The notes: generated by a model from the letters alone, not told the origin. Shown: positions 36,889 through 45,116, counted from the stretch's first letter. The stretch is DNA of 64,000 nt from Desulfovibrio sp. JC022 (GCF_010470665.1 NZ_VOPZ01000004.1:1-64000); one strand, 5' to 3'. Made by a program: numbers and translations.

Positions 36889-37238
36889 TAACCCGATCTC
36901 CTTTCTCTACGGCGTCTGCTCATCTTGGGCTTTAACAGTTTGTATACAAAGACGATTTTTAAAAAAATCCAGCCGTTCAAATAAAAGTGAACCGCAACCG
37001 TAGATAAAACTTGGCACAGATGAGTATTTTTGTCCAACAAACTGCCCGAATTTCACTAAAAAATCATACAAATCGATTTTTAGAACGGATTTTAATACTC
37101 ACACTTTTATCACCTTAAAACATTGGAAGTTTATGTGCAAGAATATAAAAATTCATGCGCGCACTTTTTGAAATTATTTTTTTTCTTAATTTTTTCCTTG
37201 CCAAGCGCGTGAGGATTAGATAGTTACCCAATCTCACA
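36889..37238. other. Intergenic region between cheB and tRNA-Pro
   Basis: This 350-base stretch carries the upstream region of the chemotaxis operon on the left and the tRNA promoter on the right. It is AT-rich with A/T tracts. No coding frame and no obvious hairpin were found; no sigma-28 or sigma-54 promoter could be recognised. Confidence 0.5.
37198..37226 (+). promoter_or_regulatory. Promoter of tRNA-Pro
   Basis: TTGCCA (37198-37203) and TAGTTA (37221-37226) are 17 bases apart and lie 12 bases upstream of the tRNA 5' end. Confidence 0.6.
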
Positions 37239-37315
37239 CGGGATGTGGCTCAGTCTGGTAGAGCGCTGCGTTCGGGACGCAGAGACCGGAGGTTCAAATC
37301 CTCTCATCCCGACCA
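37239..37315 (+). tRNA. tRNA-Pro (anticodon CGG)
   Basis: The acceptor stem pairs CGGGATG with CATCCCG and is followed by an encoded ACCA end. The anticodon stem CTGCG/CGCAG encloses the loop TTCGGGA, giving anticodon CGG, which reads CCG proline codons. The T arm carries GGTTCAAATC. The gene is followed by a strong terminator and then by an AT-rich accessory region. Confidence 0.97.
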
Positions 37316-37326
37316 GATAAAATTTA

Positions 37327-37362
37327 AAAGCCCTTGCAATGGATGTTGCAAGGGCTTTTTTT
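37327..37362 (+). terminator. tRNA-Pro terminator
   Basis: AAAGCCCTTGCAA (37327-37339) pairs with TTGCAAGGGCTTT (37346-37358) and is followed by T residues. Confidence 0.9.
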
Positions 37363-37381
37363 ATTATGCTTCTAAAACATA

Positions 37382-37426
37382 TTGACTAAAGTAAACACAG
37401 TTTATAAAAATATCACTATAAACTGT
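37382..37426 (+). promoter_or_regulatory. Promoter and operator-like inverted repeat of the ATPase gene
   Basis: TTGACT (37382-37387) and a TAAAAA -10 box (37405-37410) form a promoter. ACAGTTTATA (37397-37406) and its exact complement TATAAACTGT (37417-37426) straddle the -10 region with 10 bases between them, so the half-sites lie two helical turns apart, as expected for a dimeric repressor. Confidence 0.6.
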
Positions 37427-37454
37427 TAACAAATTCATACAATGAGGCAAGTCG

Positions 37455-38633
37455 ATGGACCCCATATTCAATCCCTTTGTTCCAGGAGCAGGCACAACAC
37501 CTGCAAAACTAGCCGGACGCGATGACCTGCTCGACAAAACCCGCATCACCCTTGCGAGGGTAAAAGCAGGAAGAAACGCAAAAAGTTTCATTATCGTAGG
37601 ACTTCGGGGAGTTGGAAAAACCGTTCTTCTCAATCAAATATATGAAAAAGCCGAAGAACGAGGTTATCTGGGAACTCAAATAGAAGCACATGAAGACAAA
37701 AGCCTTCCCGCATTGCTTATCCCTAAAATCCGACAGTTGCTAATTCGCCTTGACCGGGGAGTAAAAACATCTTCCCTTGCCAAACGAGGACTTGGGGTTC
37801 TTGCTGCCTTCACCAACGCCATTAAAATAACTTACGGAGATGTAGAAATAGGATTATCCATTGACCCAGAACTCGGCTCAGCCGACAGCGGTGATCTCGA
37901 AGTTGATCTGGCAGACCTCTTTGAAGCCGTTGGTCGGGCAGCACAAGAAAGAGAGACGGCTTTACTCCTTTCAATAGACGAACTGCAATACATCAAAGAA
38001 GCTGAGATGAGTGCTCTCATAATGGCGATGCACAGAGTTGCCCAACGCGGACTCCCTTTAATTCTCATAGGCGGGGGATTGCCCCAGCTGGTGGGACAGG
38101 CTGGACGTTCCAAGTCTTATGCAGAAAGACTTTTTGACTACCCTGAAATCGGTGCTTTGAACAACAAAGACGCAGCCCTTGCAATCCGAGAGCCAATCAA
38201 AGAAGAAGGAGCAGATATAACGAAAAAGGCACTGGAAGATATATACTCATTAACCAAAGGGTATCCATATTTCCTCCAGACATGGGGCCACTATGCATGG
38301 AACGAAGCTGAAGGTGAAAGCATCACAGCTGATGATGTAAGAAATGCTACCCCCAAAGTAATTAAAAACCTTGACGAAAGCTTCTTCCGGGTAAGATTCG
38401 ACCGCCTGACTCCGACAGAAAAACAATACCTGTTTGCCATGGCTTCCCTCGGCCCCGGCCCGCACCGTTCAGGAGACATTGCCCGCGTACTAAAAAAAGG
38501 AGTACAAAACGTTGCTCCATTCCGTAGCGCGCTAATCAAAAAAGGAATGATCTACAGCCCCGCCCACGGGGACAATGCATTTACGGTTCCAATGTTTGAT
38601 CAGTATTTGAATAGAATTTCTCAAGAGCAATAA
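37455..38633 (+). CDS. AAA ATPase with C-terminal winged-helix region
   Basis: The 392-residue protein has a Walker A motif VGLRGVGKTVLL (about 48-59), Walker B LLLSIDELQYI (about 170-180) and a sensor-like LILIGGGLPQL. The order and lengths fit the archaeal-ATPase/Orc1-Cdc6-like branch of AAA proteins, related to STAND signalling ATPases. The C-terminal 90 residues (TEKQYLFAMASLGPG..., SGDIARVLKKGVQNVAPF) look like a winged helix. It may bind DNA or act as a signal switch; no sensor or effector domain is fused. It lies just after a tRNA gene with its own regulated promoter. Function unknown. Confidence 0.75.
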   Translation: MDPIFNPFVPGAGTTPAKLAGRDDLLDKTRITLARVKAGRNAKSFIIVGLRGVGKTVLLNQIYEKAEERGYLGTQIEAHEDKSLPALLIPKIRQLLIRLDRGVKTSSLAKRGLGVLAAFTNAIKITYGDVEIGLSIDPELGSADSGDLEVDLADLFEAVGRAAQERETALLLSIDELQYIKEAEMSALIMAMHRVAQRGLPLILIGGGLPQLVGQAGRSKSYAERLFDYPEIGALNNKDAALAIREPIKEEGADITKKALEDIYSLTKGYPYFLQTWGHYAWNEAEGESITADDVRNATPKVIKNLDESFFRVRFDRLTPTEKQYLFAMASLGPGPHRSGDIARVLKKGVQNVAPFRSALIKKGMIYSPAHGDNAFTVPMFDQYLNRISQEQ

Positions 38634-38634
38634 A

Positions 38635-38796
38635 TCAAAAAAAGTCCTTGCGGATCTCATTAAGCAAACTTCTTTGGTCAAAATCCTCAGCAGAACAATA
38701 GCCTAGATCAATTCCGTCCTCTCGGACCATGTACAGTAGAGTATTTCCAATCATTTCCCAACAACAGGTATTAATGATATAAAAATCCCCAGACAC
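38635..38796 (-). CDS. Possible small protein of 53 residues
   Basis: A frame from GTG at 38796 to TGA at 38635 encodes a peptide including FYIINTCCWEMIGNTLLYMV and DLGYCSAEDFDQRSLLNEI, with natural-looking hydrophobic and charged spacing. No strong ribosome-binding site precedes it (GGA about 12 bases upstream). The frame stays open back to about 38823, so it could also be the remnant of a larger gene. It matches no family I know. Confidence 0.3.
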   Translation of the reverse strand: MSGDFYIINTCCWEMIGNTLLYMVREDGIDLGYCSAEDFDQRSLLNEIRKDFF

Positions 38797-38823
38797 AACA
38801 CATACATATTCCGGAGAAATTCT

Positions 38824-39072
38824 ATGCGTAAATTTTTACTTATTTTAGCTCTCGTAGTTTCTTTCAGCTTAGGCATGGCAGCCCAAAATCTTATTGCCGG
38901 CAACTGGGTATTCCCTAAATATGGAACTCAGGCTCCAACTCTAAGAGGAAACTTTAATCTCGGAGGAATTCCCGGCGGAGTCATCTACACGCTCCCCACT
39001 GGCTGGAAAGTACTTGATGCAAGTCCGTCCAGCCGTGGAAATTTATCAGTTCGATTTCAAAAGCTGGAATAA
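38824..39072 (+). CDS. Small exported protein
   Basis: The 82-residue product begins with a clear signal peptide (MRKFLLILALVVSFSLGMAA), probably cleaved after about residue 20, leaving some 60 residues rich in Gly, Leu and Pro with no cysteines (GNFNLGGIPGGVIYTLPTGW). CCGGAG precedes the ATG. It would be periplasmic or secreted. It resembles no family I can name. A hairpin terminator follows at 39106-39136. Confidence 0.6.
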   Translation: MRKFLLILALVVSFSLGMAAQNLIAGNWVFPKYGTQAPTLRGNFNLGGIPGGVIYTLPTGWKVLDASPSSRGNLSVRFQKLE

Positions 39073-39105
39073 TAGTGTCTCGCCCGGAACAAGATTTAAA
39101 ATTAA

Positions 39106-39137
39106 AAAGCCCCGCAATTTTCATTGCAAGGGCTTTA
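39106..39137. terminator. Terminator after the small exported protein
   Basis: AAAGCCCCGCAAT (from 39106) pairs imperfectly with ATTGCAAGGGCTTT (to 39136). The stem closely resembles the terminator just after the tRNA. The toxin-like gene on the opposite strand ends at its edge, so it may act in both directions. Confidence 0.65.
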
Positions 39138-39509
39138 GGTAACATCTTCGGTTTTGGATTTTAATTCTTTAATTATTTCTTTTAATGCTTTTTTTACCTC
39201 TTTAATAACCTTGTTTTCTTGCTGAGGCTTCCCTTTTTTGAGAAGATGTATGTACACTATCTTCTTTTTTTCAACTGCATAAAAGTAATAAAATCTCAAT
39301 GCTGAACGAGGAGGCATCTTTAATGCCTTAATTCCAACCCTTATTTTCCTCACAGCCTCTATGGCAAGCCCCGGATAAACATCACCTAATGTAGGATTAT
39401 CAATTAAGGCCCCTTTAGCTTCAGTCATATCAGATTTAGCTTGCGGATACTTTTTAAAAATCTTTCTTTCCCTAAGAAGATAAGGCTCTAATTCTTCACT
39501 AGTTACCAT
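39135..39509 (-). CDS. RelE/HigB-like toxin candidate
   Basis: The 124-residue protein has the compact basic core expected of RelE/ParE-superfamily toxins: KGALIDNPTLGDVYPGL, EAVRKIRVGIKALKMPP, LRFYYFYAVEKKKIVYIHLL, and a lysine-rich helical tail (IKEVKKALKEIIKELKSK). Family members cleave ribosome-bound mRNA or poison gyrase. It starts three bases after the stop of an upstream gene on the same strand, which is the gene order antitoxin then toxin. Catalytic residues vary in this family and cannot be assigned surely. Confidence 0.6.
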   Translation of the reverse strand: MVTSEELEPYLLRERKIFKKYPQAKSDMTEAKGALIDNPTLGDVYPGLAIEAVRKIRVGIKALKMPPRSALRFYYFYAVEKKKIVYIHLLKKGKPQQENKVIKEVKKALKEIIKELKSKTEDVT

Positions 39510-39512
39510 ATA

Positions 39513-39968
39513 TCACAAAAGCTCAGACAGTTCAGAAGTTAAATCACGAATTTCAGCATCAGAAAAAAGAGCAACCTCTTCAACAAAATCATCCCACTCT
39601 ACAAGGGAGTCCATAAGTCCCCCGGATAATCCTCGTAATTTTGGAGCCTTAGATTTTGAACATAAAGAATAAACTTCAGCCAAATTATCTCTTACTGTTT
39701 TAACATTATCCAAAAACTCAATTTGACAATTTTCACATTCATCCATCGTTAGTAAAAACTGCCAATGACGAACAGTAAATTTAAGAGCTACCGAACTTAA
39801 AAAATTTAAAATATAGCACAATAAAATTATCTGCCACAAACAAAAGAACGTAGCCACTCGAGTTGAAACAACATTAACACAATTAGATGTCGTACCAACC
39901 AAATATCTAGTATAGCCAGTAAACCCCCTAATTGGGAAATCGCTAATTGAGCAATTACAAACACTCAT
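39513..39968 (-). CDS. Membrane-anchored partner of the RelE-like toxin candidate
   Basis: The 151-residue frame begins at an ATG with GAGGTG four bases upstream. Residues about 39-63 (VATFFCLWQIILLCYILNF) form one likely membrane helix. The last 77 residues are acidic and helical (MDECENCQIEFLDNVKTVRD... SDAEIRDLTSELSELL) with a CxxC motif, like a small antitoxin. An internal ATG at 39746 would give just this soluble part but has no visible ribosome-binding site. Antitoxins are normally soluble, so either the N-terminal part is an accidental frame extension or this is an unusual membrane-held antitoxin. It is AT-rich like its surroundings. Confidence 0.45.
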   Translation of the reverse strand: MSVCNCSISDFPIRGFTGYTRYLVGTTSNCVNVVSTRVATFFCLWQIILLCYILNFLSSVALKFTVRHWQFLLTMDECENCQIEFLDNVKTVRDNLAEVYSLCSKSKAPKLRGLSGGLMDSLVEWDDFVEEVALFSDAEIRDLTSELSELL

Positions 39969-40200
39969 AACACACCTCGTGAATAGGCGTTTTAATATCT
40001 AATCAAAATAACAATAAGACATAAATACGCCTTGAGCAAGAGATAGCTCATATATTTACATCTCTGTCAAGCCCGCATATTGCGGCATAATCTAAAACGC
40101 GAACCGTTCTGTGCACCAATCAAATTAATTAATTATCATTTTTAATAAATACTTATATCCTACAAATTGAACATCCACAGATCAACTAAACCTATATTGC

Positions 40201-41313
40201 TCAACGTTGACTAGATCCCCCCCCCTGCTCCATCACCCATTGGCGATAAAGCGCGAGGGCCATACAGGTCAGCGGAAGAGCCATTACCAGCCCGAGGAAG
40301 CCTAGCAACTGCCCCCAGATGGAGAGCGACAATAAAATCATCCATGGGGATAACCCCATGCTTTCGCCTTGCAAACGCGGGACCAGCACCGCGTCTTGCA
40401 ACACCTGCACCACCGCAAAAACAGCCCCTACCCCGCCAAGAGCGAGCCAGAAGTTACCGCCTGTTGCCAGCGCATTGACAGCCGCAAGCAAAAAGGCCGG
40501 GATCAGCCCGGCTATCTGGAGATAGGGGACCATATTCAGCAGCCCGATGAGCATGCCGAGCAGAATTGCCAGCGGAAGCTTTATGATCAAAAATCCCAGT
40601 GAAAACAGGCTCCCGATAATCAGGGCAATGAGTGCCTGTGTGCGGAAATAACGGTTGGTCACGTTGGTGAAGTCATCCACGAATGAAGCGACCTTTTCGC
40701 GGTACTTATTGGGAATCTGATCCCGCCATTTACCGAGTTTATCGTAATCAGTGAGCAGAAAGACAAGGTAAAGGATGATCACAAAAACCCCGGCAATAGC
40801 ACCTATAGTATGTGCCGAACCGCTGACCAGATTCCAGATTCCGGGCAGGGCCTTCTGGGCCGACACCTTGAGCATGTCGGTAAGACCGGATTCACTGAGG
40901 AATGAACGCACATTCTCCTGTTTAGCCAGATCGACTATTGTCTGCCAGAGATCTTCCGGTATATACTCCGCCGCTCGCTGAGCCACGGTGGAATCATTTA
41001 CCAGACTTGCCAGCAGCACCCCGGTCTGTTTCATTTCCACCCCTACTGCACGAACCGCGCGCCAAACAATAAAAGTAGCCGGAACCAACAGCCCCACCAG
41101 AGTTGCCAGTACCGCAGCAGTGCGGTTCTTGATGAACCGGGCAGTGAAATTTACCAGCGGATTCAGCAAATAAGCAAGGGTCAGGGCCACGGCAAAGGGA
41201 GCCAGCACCGCACTTAAGGTATCAAGCAAGGTTACCGCTACCCAGATGAAACCGGCGGCTAAAAGCAGCCGTATTACGCGGTCAAAAGTATATGGGGTAT
41301 TGTCGTCCAGCAT
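40201..41313 (-). CDS. AI-2E/PerM-family membrane protein
   Basis: The 370-residue protein has seven to eight membrane helices and the family segments ALTLAYLLNPLVNF near the start, YLVFLLTDYDKLGKWRDQIP in the middle, and ILLGMLIGLLNMVPYLQIAG, which includes the conserved N-x-x-P-Y. Members export autoinducer-2 or act as sodium/proton antiporters; the family label does not fix the substrate. Its stop lies in AT-rich non-coding DNA, and the split FUSC genes end 12 bases upstream of its start, so all three may be co-transcribed. Confidence 0.87.
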   Translation of the reverse strand: MLDDNTPYTFDRVIRLLLAAGFIWVAVTLLDTLSAVLAPFAVALTLAYLLNPLVNFTARFIKNRTAAVLATLVGLLVPATFIVWRAVRAVGVEMKQTGVLLASLVNDSTVAQRAAEYIPEDLWQTIVDLAKQENVRSFLSESGLTDMLKVSAQKALPGIWNLVSGSAHTIGAIAGVFVIILYLVFLLTDYDKLGKWRDQIPNKYREKVASFVDDFTNVTNRYFRTQALIALIIGSLFSLGFLIIKLPLAILLGMLIGLLNMVPYLQIAGLIPAFLLAAVNALATGGNFWLALGGVGAVFAVVQVLQDAVLVPRLQGESMGLSPWMILLSLSIWGQLLGFLGLVMALPLTCMALALYRQWVMEQGGGSSQR

Positions 41314-41325
41314 ATTTATCTCCTA

Positions 41326-42417
41326 TTAATTACCACGCCCGTAGCGCAATTCATGCATCCTTTTTCCGGCCCTGCGGATTTCCCCGCCAAGTGCCCGGAT
41401 ATTCCAAATGAATGCTGAAATATTATTACGTCGTTCCAACGGCACTTCTTCGAAATCACCCCGGATGCGGGCATCTCCCACTGCTGCCATGAAGTTATCG
41501 ATAGCCTTATCAAAATCAGGTTCATCAGGGCAATCCTCCGGGGTCAATGAATAGCATTCCAGCCATTTATAATAATCAGCGGCAGCACCGAGAATTTCCG
41601 CCATTCCATCAGCAATGGACGGCAGCGGACCGCCGTACCCCCTGCGGATGATCGTCGCCATGGTCATGAGCAAACTGTGCATACGGGTAAAGGTGCGGAT
41701 CAGCCGGGTCAACTCATCACGTTGCCAGCCCTGCAAACCCGGCTCGGCAGCTGCCTCACGAAACGACTCAGCACAGGTGTCGAGCATGGTGGAAGCTTGA
41801 ATTCTGCTTTCAACAATTTCAGCCTCACTTACCCCGCCACGCAGGTAGGATTCGGATAGAATCTTGAAATGTGCGGACTGCAATTCCACCAGATTAGCCA
41901 TCTTCGCCCGCAGATTCTTGCGAGCCATATTGGGCCAGACCCCGAACGATGCAGCAATGCCGATGGCTATACCCAGCACGGTATCCAAAATTCGCTCAAT
42001 CCCGAACTGCCAGCCGTCGGTAAAGAGCACGCCCAGCAGTAAAATTACGCCAACAGTCAGGCAACCGGAGAAAAAAGTATAGCTGAAGACCCGCACAAGA
42101 ATCATCAGAAAAAATGATAAGACAATCAACCCAGCAAGTACCGAGGTAGCTGGCTCCAAAAACAAAATCCCCACGCCGAGAGCCGCACCGATGACCGTTC
42201 CCCAAAGCCGTTTCCAGCCGATACGTAAAGTCCCGCCCACTGAAGGGCGCATGATCACAATCACACTGATGGGCAGCCAGACCGCATGCCGAAGTTCCAG
42301 GAAACGGGCAGCCACAATGGCAAAAGTAATCGCTATAGCTGCCTTGAGAGCATGGCGAAATGGCACAGAATCCCAGCGGAATTCCTTTTTAATTGTGGCA
42401 AGCTCATCAGCGAACAC
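41326..42417 (-). CDS. FUSC-family half-transporter, second of a pair
   Basis: This 363-residue protein has six membrane helices in its first half (HALKAAIAITFAIVAARFL ... IMRPSVGGTLRIGWKRLWGTVIGA) and a helical soluble second half. The IMRPSVGGTLRIGWKR segment is the second-repeat signature of full-length FUSC (YccS/YhcP-type) exporters. Its start overlaps the end of the previous half-transporter gene by 11 bases, so the two probably form one transporter that is a single 700-residue chain in other bacteria. Confidence 0.82.
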   Translation of the reverse strand: MFADELATIKKEFRWDSVPFRHALKAAIAITFAIVAARFLELRHAVWLPISVIVIMRPSVGGTLRIGWKRLWGTVIGAALGVGILFLEPATSVLAGLIVLSFFLMILVRVFSYTFFSGCLTVGVILLLGVLFTDGWQFGIERILDTVLGIAIGIAASFGVWPNMARKNLRAKMANLVELQSAHFKILSESYLRGGVSEAEIVESRIQASTMLDTCAESFREAAAEPGLQGWQRDELTRLIRTFTRMHSLLMTMATIIRRGYGGPLPSIADGMAEILGAAADYYKWLECYSLTPEDCPDEPDFDKAIDNFMAAVGDARIRGDFEEVPLERRNNISAFIWNIRALGGEIRRAGKRMHELRYGRGN

Positions 42418-43510
42418 TGCAAGCCCCTCCTTTGCAACAGAGCTTGCTCATCTCGGCAAACTCCATGCTCAAGTTGCGCAAACCGTAAATTGCGCCCCAT
42501 GCCTCAAGAAATTCATCACGCAATCCTTCGTCACGCTTGTAAGCTCCCAAACGAAGCAGCTCTCCTTCAAGTTCAGCGATCCCTTCATCAATGTCTTGCA
42601 GATCAACACCCCCCGAACCTGTAGAAAGGCTTGCCGCCAGCACATCAAAAACAATTGAACTTCGTCCTGCTATATCGCTGAACTTGAAACGCATATCCGA
42701 GAATACGGCACTGTGCTCAGCAAACTGACGGCTGTTTGCCAGCCCGACCACAGCCTCAATCATCCGCACCAGCAGTGCGTATAATGCAGATGGTCCCTCA
42801 TAGCTGCCCAACTCCTTGACCGGGTCCACATTCATGGCTTCCATGAATCTACGGTAGCGGCGCACGGATTCCACAGACCGCTCATGGATTTCGGAAATTT
42901 CCTTCAAATCAGGACGGCTGCCAGTAGATGATGCAACTGCGCGAAAATAATCGCCGATATCAGTTAACGCCACCGCCCCTGCTCTGGTCAGTACTTTCTC
43001 AGGTTTCATAGGCCAGAGATAAAAGATAAACAGATAGGATACCGTGGCACCAAAAAGGACCGCCCCGGACCGCTCCAGACCGATAAGCAGTGTTGCCGGC
43101 GAGGTAAGTGCCAGCAAATTGACAATAAGTGTCCCAATAGCAGCAGTGGCAGCAGCCACCCCCAGCACCGGGACAAAAAAAACAGCAAAGGCGAGTAGAA
43201 ACAAATAAATTTCCAGCAGGTACGGATAATTGCCGATCAGGGTTGAAACAGGCACAAGACAAATCACCGCAAGTGCCAGCCAGCGGGCCACAGCCTTGCG
43301 TTTAGCAAGTGTACTACCTGCCCGAAAAACAACCACCACCATGGAACCGTAAACGGACCATTGCAAAAACTTATTACTCATGCCCACAAGATAAGCGAGC
43401 AGCAAAGCCACCAGACATGCGCAGATTGATTTGGCTGCATATTTGGTCATGAACAGACCCGGATCAACCGGCCTGATAAATATTCTATAAAATTCCGAAA
43501 TTATTTTCAT
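42407..43510 (-). CDS. FUSC-family half-transporter, first of a pair
   Basis: The 367-residue protein matches the N-terminal half of large FUSC exporters: several membrane helices in the first 170 residues (KSICACLVALLLAYLVG, SVYGSMVVVVFRAGSTLAKR, SYLFIFYLWPMKPEKV), then a helical cytoplasmic part. A CxGGxC-like end is cut by the overlap with the next gene. Its ribosome-binding site may be GGAGG from repeat copy C just upstream. Together with the next gene it would export aromatic acids or other small toxic molecules; substrate unknown. Confidence 0.82.
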   Translation of the reverse strand: MKIISEFYRIFIRPVDPGLFMTKYAAKSICACLVALLLAYLVGMSNKFLQWSVYGSMVVVVFRAGSTLAKRKAVARWLALAVICLVPVSTLIGNYPYLLEIYLFLLAFAVFFVPVLGVAAATAAIGTLIVNLLALTSPATLLIGLERSGAVLFGATVSYLFIFYLWPMKPEKVLTRAGAVALTDIGDYFRAVASSTGSRPDLKEISEIHERSVESVRRYRRFMEAMNVDPVKELGSYEGPSALYALLVRMIEAVVGLANSRQFAEHSAVFSDMRFKFSDIAGRSSIVFDVLAASLSTGSGGVDLQDIDEGIAELEGELLRLGAYKRDEGLRDEFLEAWGAIYGLRNLSMEFAEMSKLCCKGGACSVR

Positions 43511-43522
43511 ATGTTATAACAT

Positions 43523-43606
43523 GCCTCCGGCGGCCCTGCCGGGGGCCTTAAACCCTTTTGCAAAAGGGTTTAAGAATCCCAAAACCTTTTATTATGGCTT
43601 CGCCGC
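43523..43606. repeat. Modular intergenic repeat (copy C)
   Basis: It starts GCCTCCGGCGGCC 12 bases upstream of the FUSC start codon, so its complementary GGAGG points at that gene. The hairpin TAAACCCTTTTG/CAAAAGGGTTTA, AATCCCAAAACC and GGCTTCGCCGC follow in the family order. Confidence 0.85.
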
Positions 43607-43704
43607 TGATCGCGCTTAATAGTCAGATATAAATCTTAAAAATCAATTCTTTTATTATTATCTGCATATAGCGCGGGGAGACATCATAATAAAGTAATAT
43701 TTTA

Positions 43705-44247
43705 CTACTTGGCTGCGAGTTTGATTATCTCGCGGCAGAATGCGGGCAGATCGTCCGGCTTGCGGGATGAGACCTGATTGCGATCCACCACCACTTCTTC
43801 GTCAACCCATGTAGCACCAGCATTCTCAAGATCATCTTTAATACCGGGAGTGGATGTGCATTTGTAGCCCTGCATAATCTTGGCGGAAATAGGAATCCAT
43901 CCCCCATGGCATATGTGGGCCACAACCTTTCCGGCCTCGTTAATCTCACGAGTAAGCTCGAGCACTTTGGGATCACGACGCAATTTATCAGGGGCAAACC
44001 CTCCCGCAATGACCAGCAGGTCAAAATCAGCAGCGTTCATGTCTTCAATGGCAGCGGTAGAGCGGAAAGGATAACCATTCTTGCCCGTATACACTTCGCC
44101 ATATTCCGGCCCGGCAACAACCACTTCCGCGCCTTCCTCAATCAAACGATAGTAAGGATAAAGAAGTTCCATATCCTCAAAAACATTGTCGATAAACATC
44201 AAAACACGTTGGCCGCTAAGTTTCATGAAATACTCCTTGGGATTCAA
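43705..44247 (-). CDS. DJ-1/PfpI-family protein
   Basis: The 180-residue protein has the DJ-1/PfpI fold with the nucleophile elbow in AHICHGGWIPISA (cysteine about residue 112) and the conserved glutamate at the start of the fold (YGEVYTGKNG region). Members act as proteases, glyoxalase-like deglycases or stress chaperones; activity cannot be told. It stands alone between repeat C and an ABC transporter operon. Confidence 0.9.
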   Translation of the reverse strand: MNPKEYFMKLSGQRVLMFIDNVFEDMELLYPYYRLIEEGAEVVVAGPEYGEVYTGKNGYPFRSTAAIEDMNAADFDLLVIAGGFAPDKLRRDPKVLELTREINEAGKVVAHICHGGWIPISAKIMQGYKCTSTPGIKDDLENAGATWVDEEVVVDRNQVSSRKPDDLPAFCREIIKLAAK

Positions 44248-44291
44248 ATTTATCTAAACTGACACTCATCAAATAGCACAAAACAAAATAA

Positions 44292-44326
44292 AAAAGACCG
44301 CAATATCGTGAAAGATATTACGGTCT
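44292..44326 (-). terminator. Terminator of the amino-acid ABC transporter operon
   Basis: AGACCG-AATATC (from 44295) pairs with GATATT-CGGTCT (to 44326) with one mismatch, and on the minus strand is followed by a T run. Confidence 0.7.
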
Positions 44327-44351
44327 CCAAACAGATCTATTTAAAATTTAC

Positions 44352-45116
44352 TTACAGCAACTTATCCATAAATTCTTTAATTCTAGGATGCCGTGTCTCG
44401 GCAGAGAAGAATTCTTTGGGAGTTCCCTTAGCGATAAAATCCCCGGTCTCCATAAAGATTACGGTATCAGCAACCTCACGGGCAAATCCCATGTTGTGGG
44501 TAACGATAACCATGGTCATACCGTCGTCGGCAAGTGAACGGATGGTATCGAAAACCTCACCGACCAGTTCCGGGTCAAGAGCTGAAGTAGGCTCGTCAAA
44601 AAGCATCATCTTCGGTTTCATAGCCAAGGCGCGGGCAATTGCCACACGCTGCTTCTGCCCACCGGACAGGGTCACCGGAAAAACGGTAGAGCGGTCTGAA
44701 AGGCCGACCTTTTCCAGCATCTGAAGTGCAACCTCTCGGGCTTCATCCTTGGACTTACCAAGCACGGTAACCTGCCCTTCCATGACATTCTGAAGAACTG
44801 TCATGTGCGGAAAAAGGTTGAACTGCTGAAAGACCATACCGATCTCGGAACGCAGGGCGCAGAGATTCTTCTGAGAGTCAAGCACCGGATTGCCATCTTT
44901 GTAGATGTATCCGCAGGGCTTGCCTTCGAACTGAATTTCCCCGGAATCAATAGTTTCTAGGAAGTTCATGGTCCGCAGCAGGGTGGATTTACCGGACCCG
45001 CTGGGACCGACGATAACCACTTTTTCGCCACGGCTGATCTTAAGGTCGATATTGTTGACCGCAGTCAGCTCACCGAATCGCTTGACGACTTTTTTAAGTT
45101 CTAAAATTGTTTCCAT
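44352..45116 (-). CDS. glnQ: Polar amino-acid ABC transporter ATPase
   Basis: The 254-residue protein is the cytoplasmic ATPase of a polar amino-acid importer: Walker A VGPSGSGKSTLLRT, signature LSGGQKQRVAIARAL, Walker B MMLFDEPTSALDPELV. It belongs to the GlnQ/HisP group. It adjoins the permease gene directly (stop and start touch). The symbol indicates the family; the amino acid is unknown. Confidence 0.92.
   Translation of the reverse strand: METILELKKVVKRFGELTAVNNIDLKISRGEKVVIVGPSGSGKSTLLRTMNFLETIDSGEIQFEGKPCGYIYKDGNPVLDSQKNLCALRSEIGMVFQQFNLFPHMTVLQNVMEGQVTVLGKSKDEAREVALQMLEKVGLSDRSTVFPVTLSGGQKQRVAIARALAMKPKMMLFDEPTSALDPELVGEVFDTIRSLADDGMTMVIVTHNMGFAREVADTVIFMETGDFIAKGTPKEFFSAETRHPRIKEFMDKLL

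Noticed and set aside
37290-40200. An attachment-site duplicate of the tRNA-Pro 3' end
   Set aside because: No second copy of the tRNA end was found in the accessory region, and there is no integrase gene.
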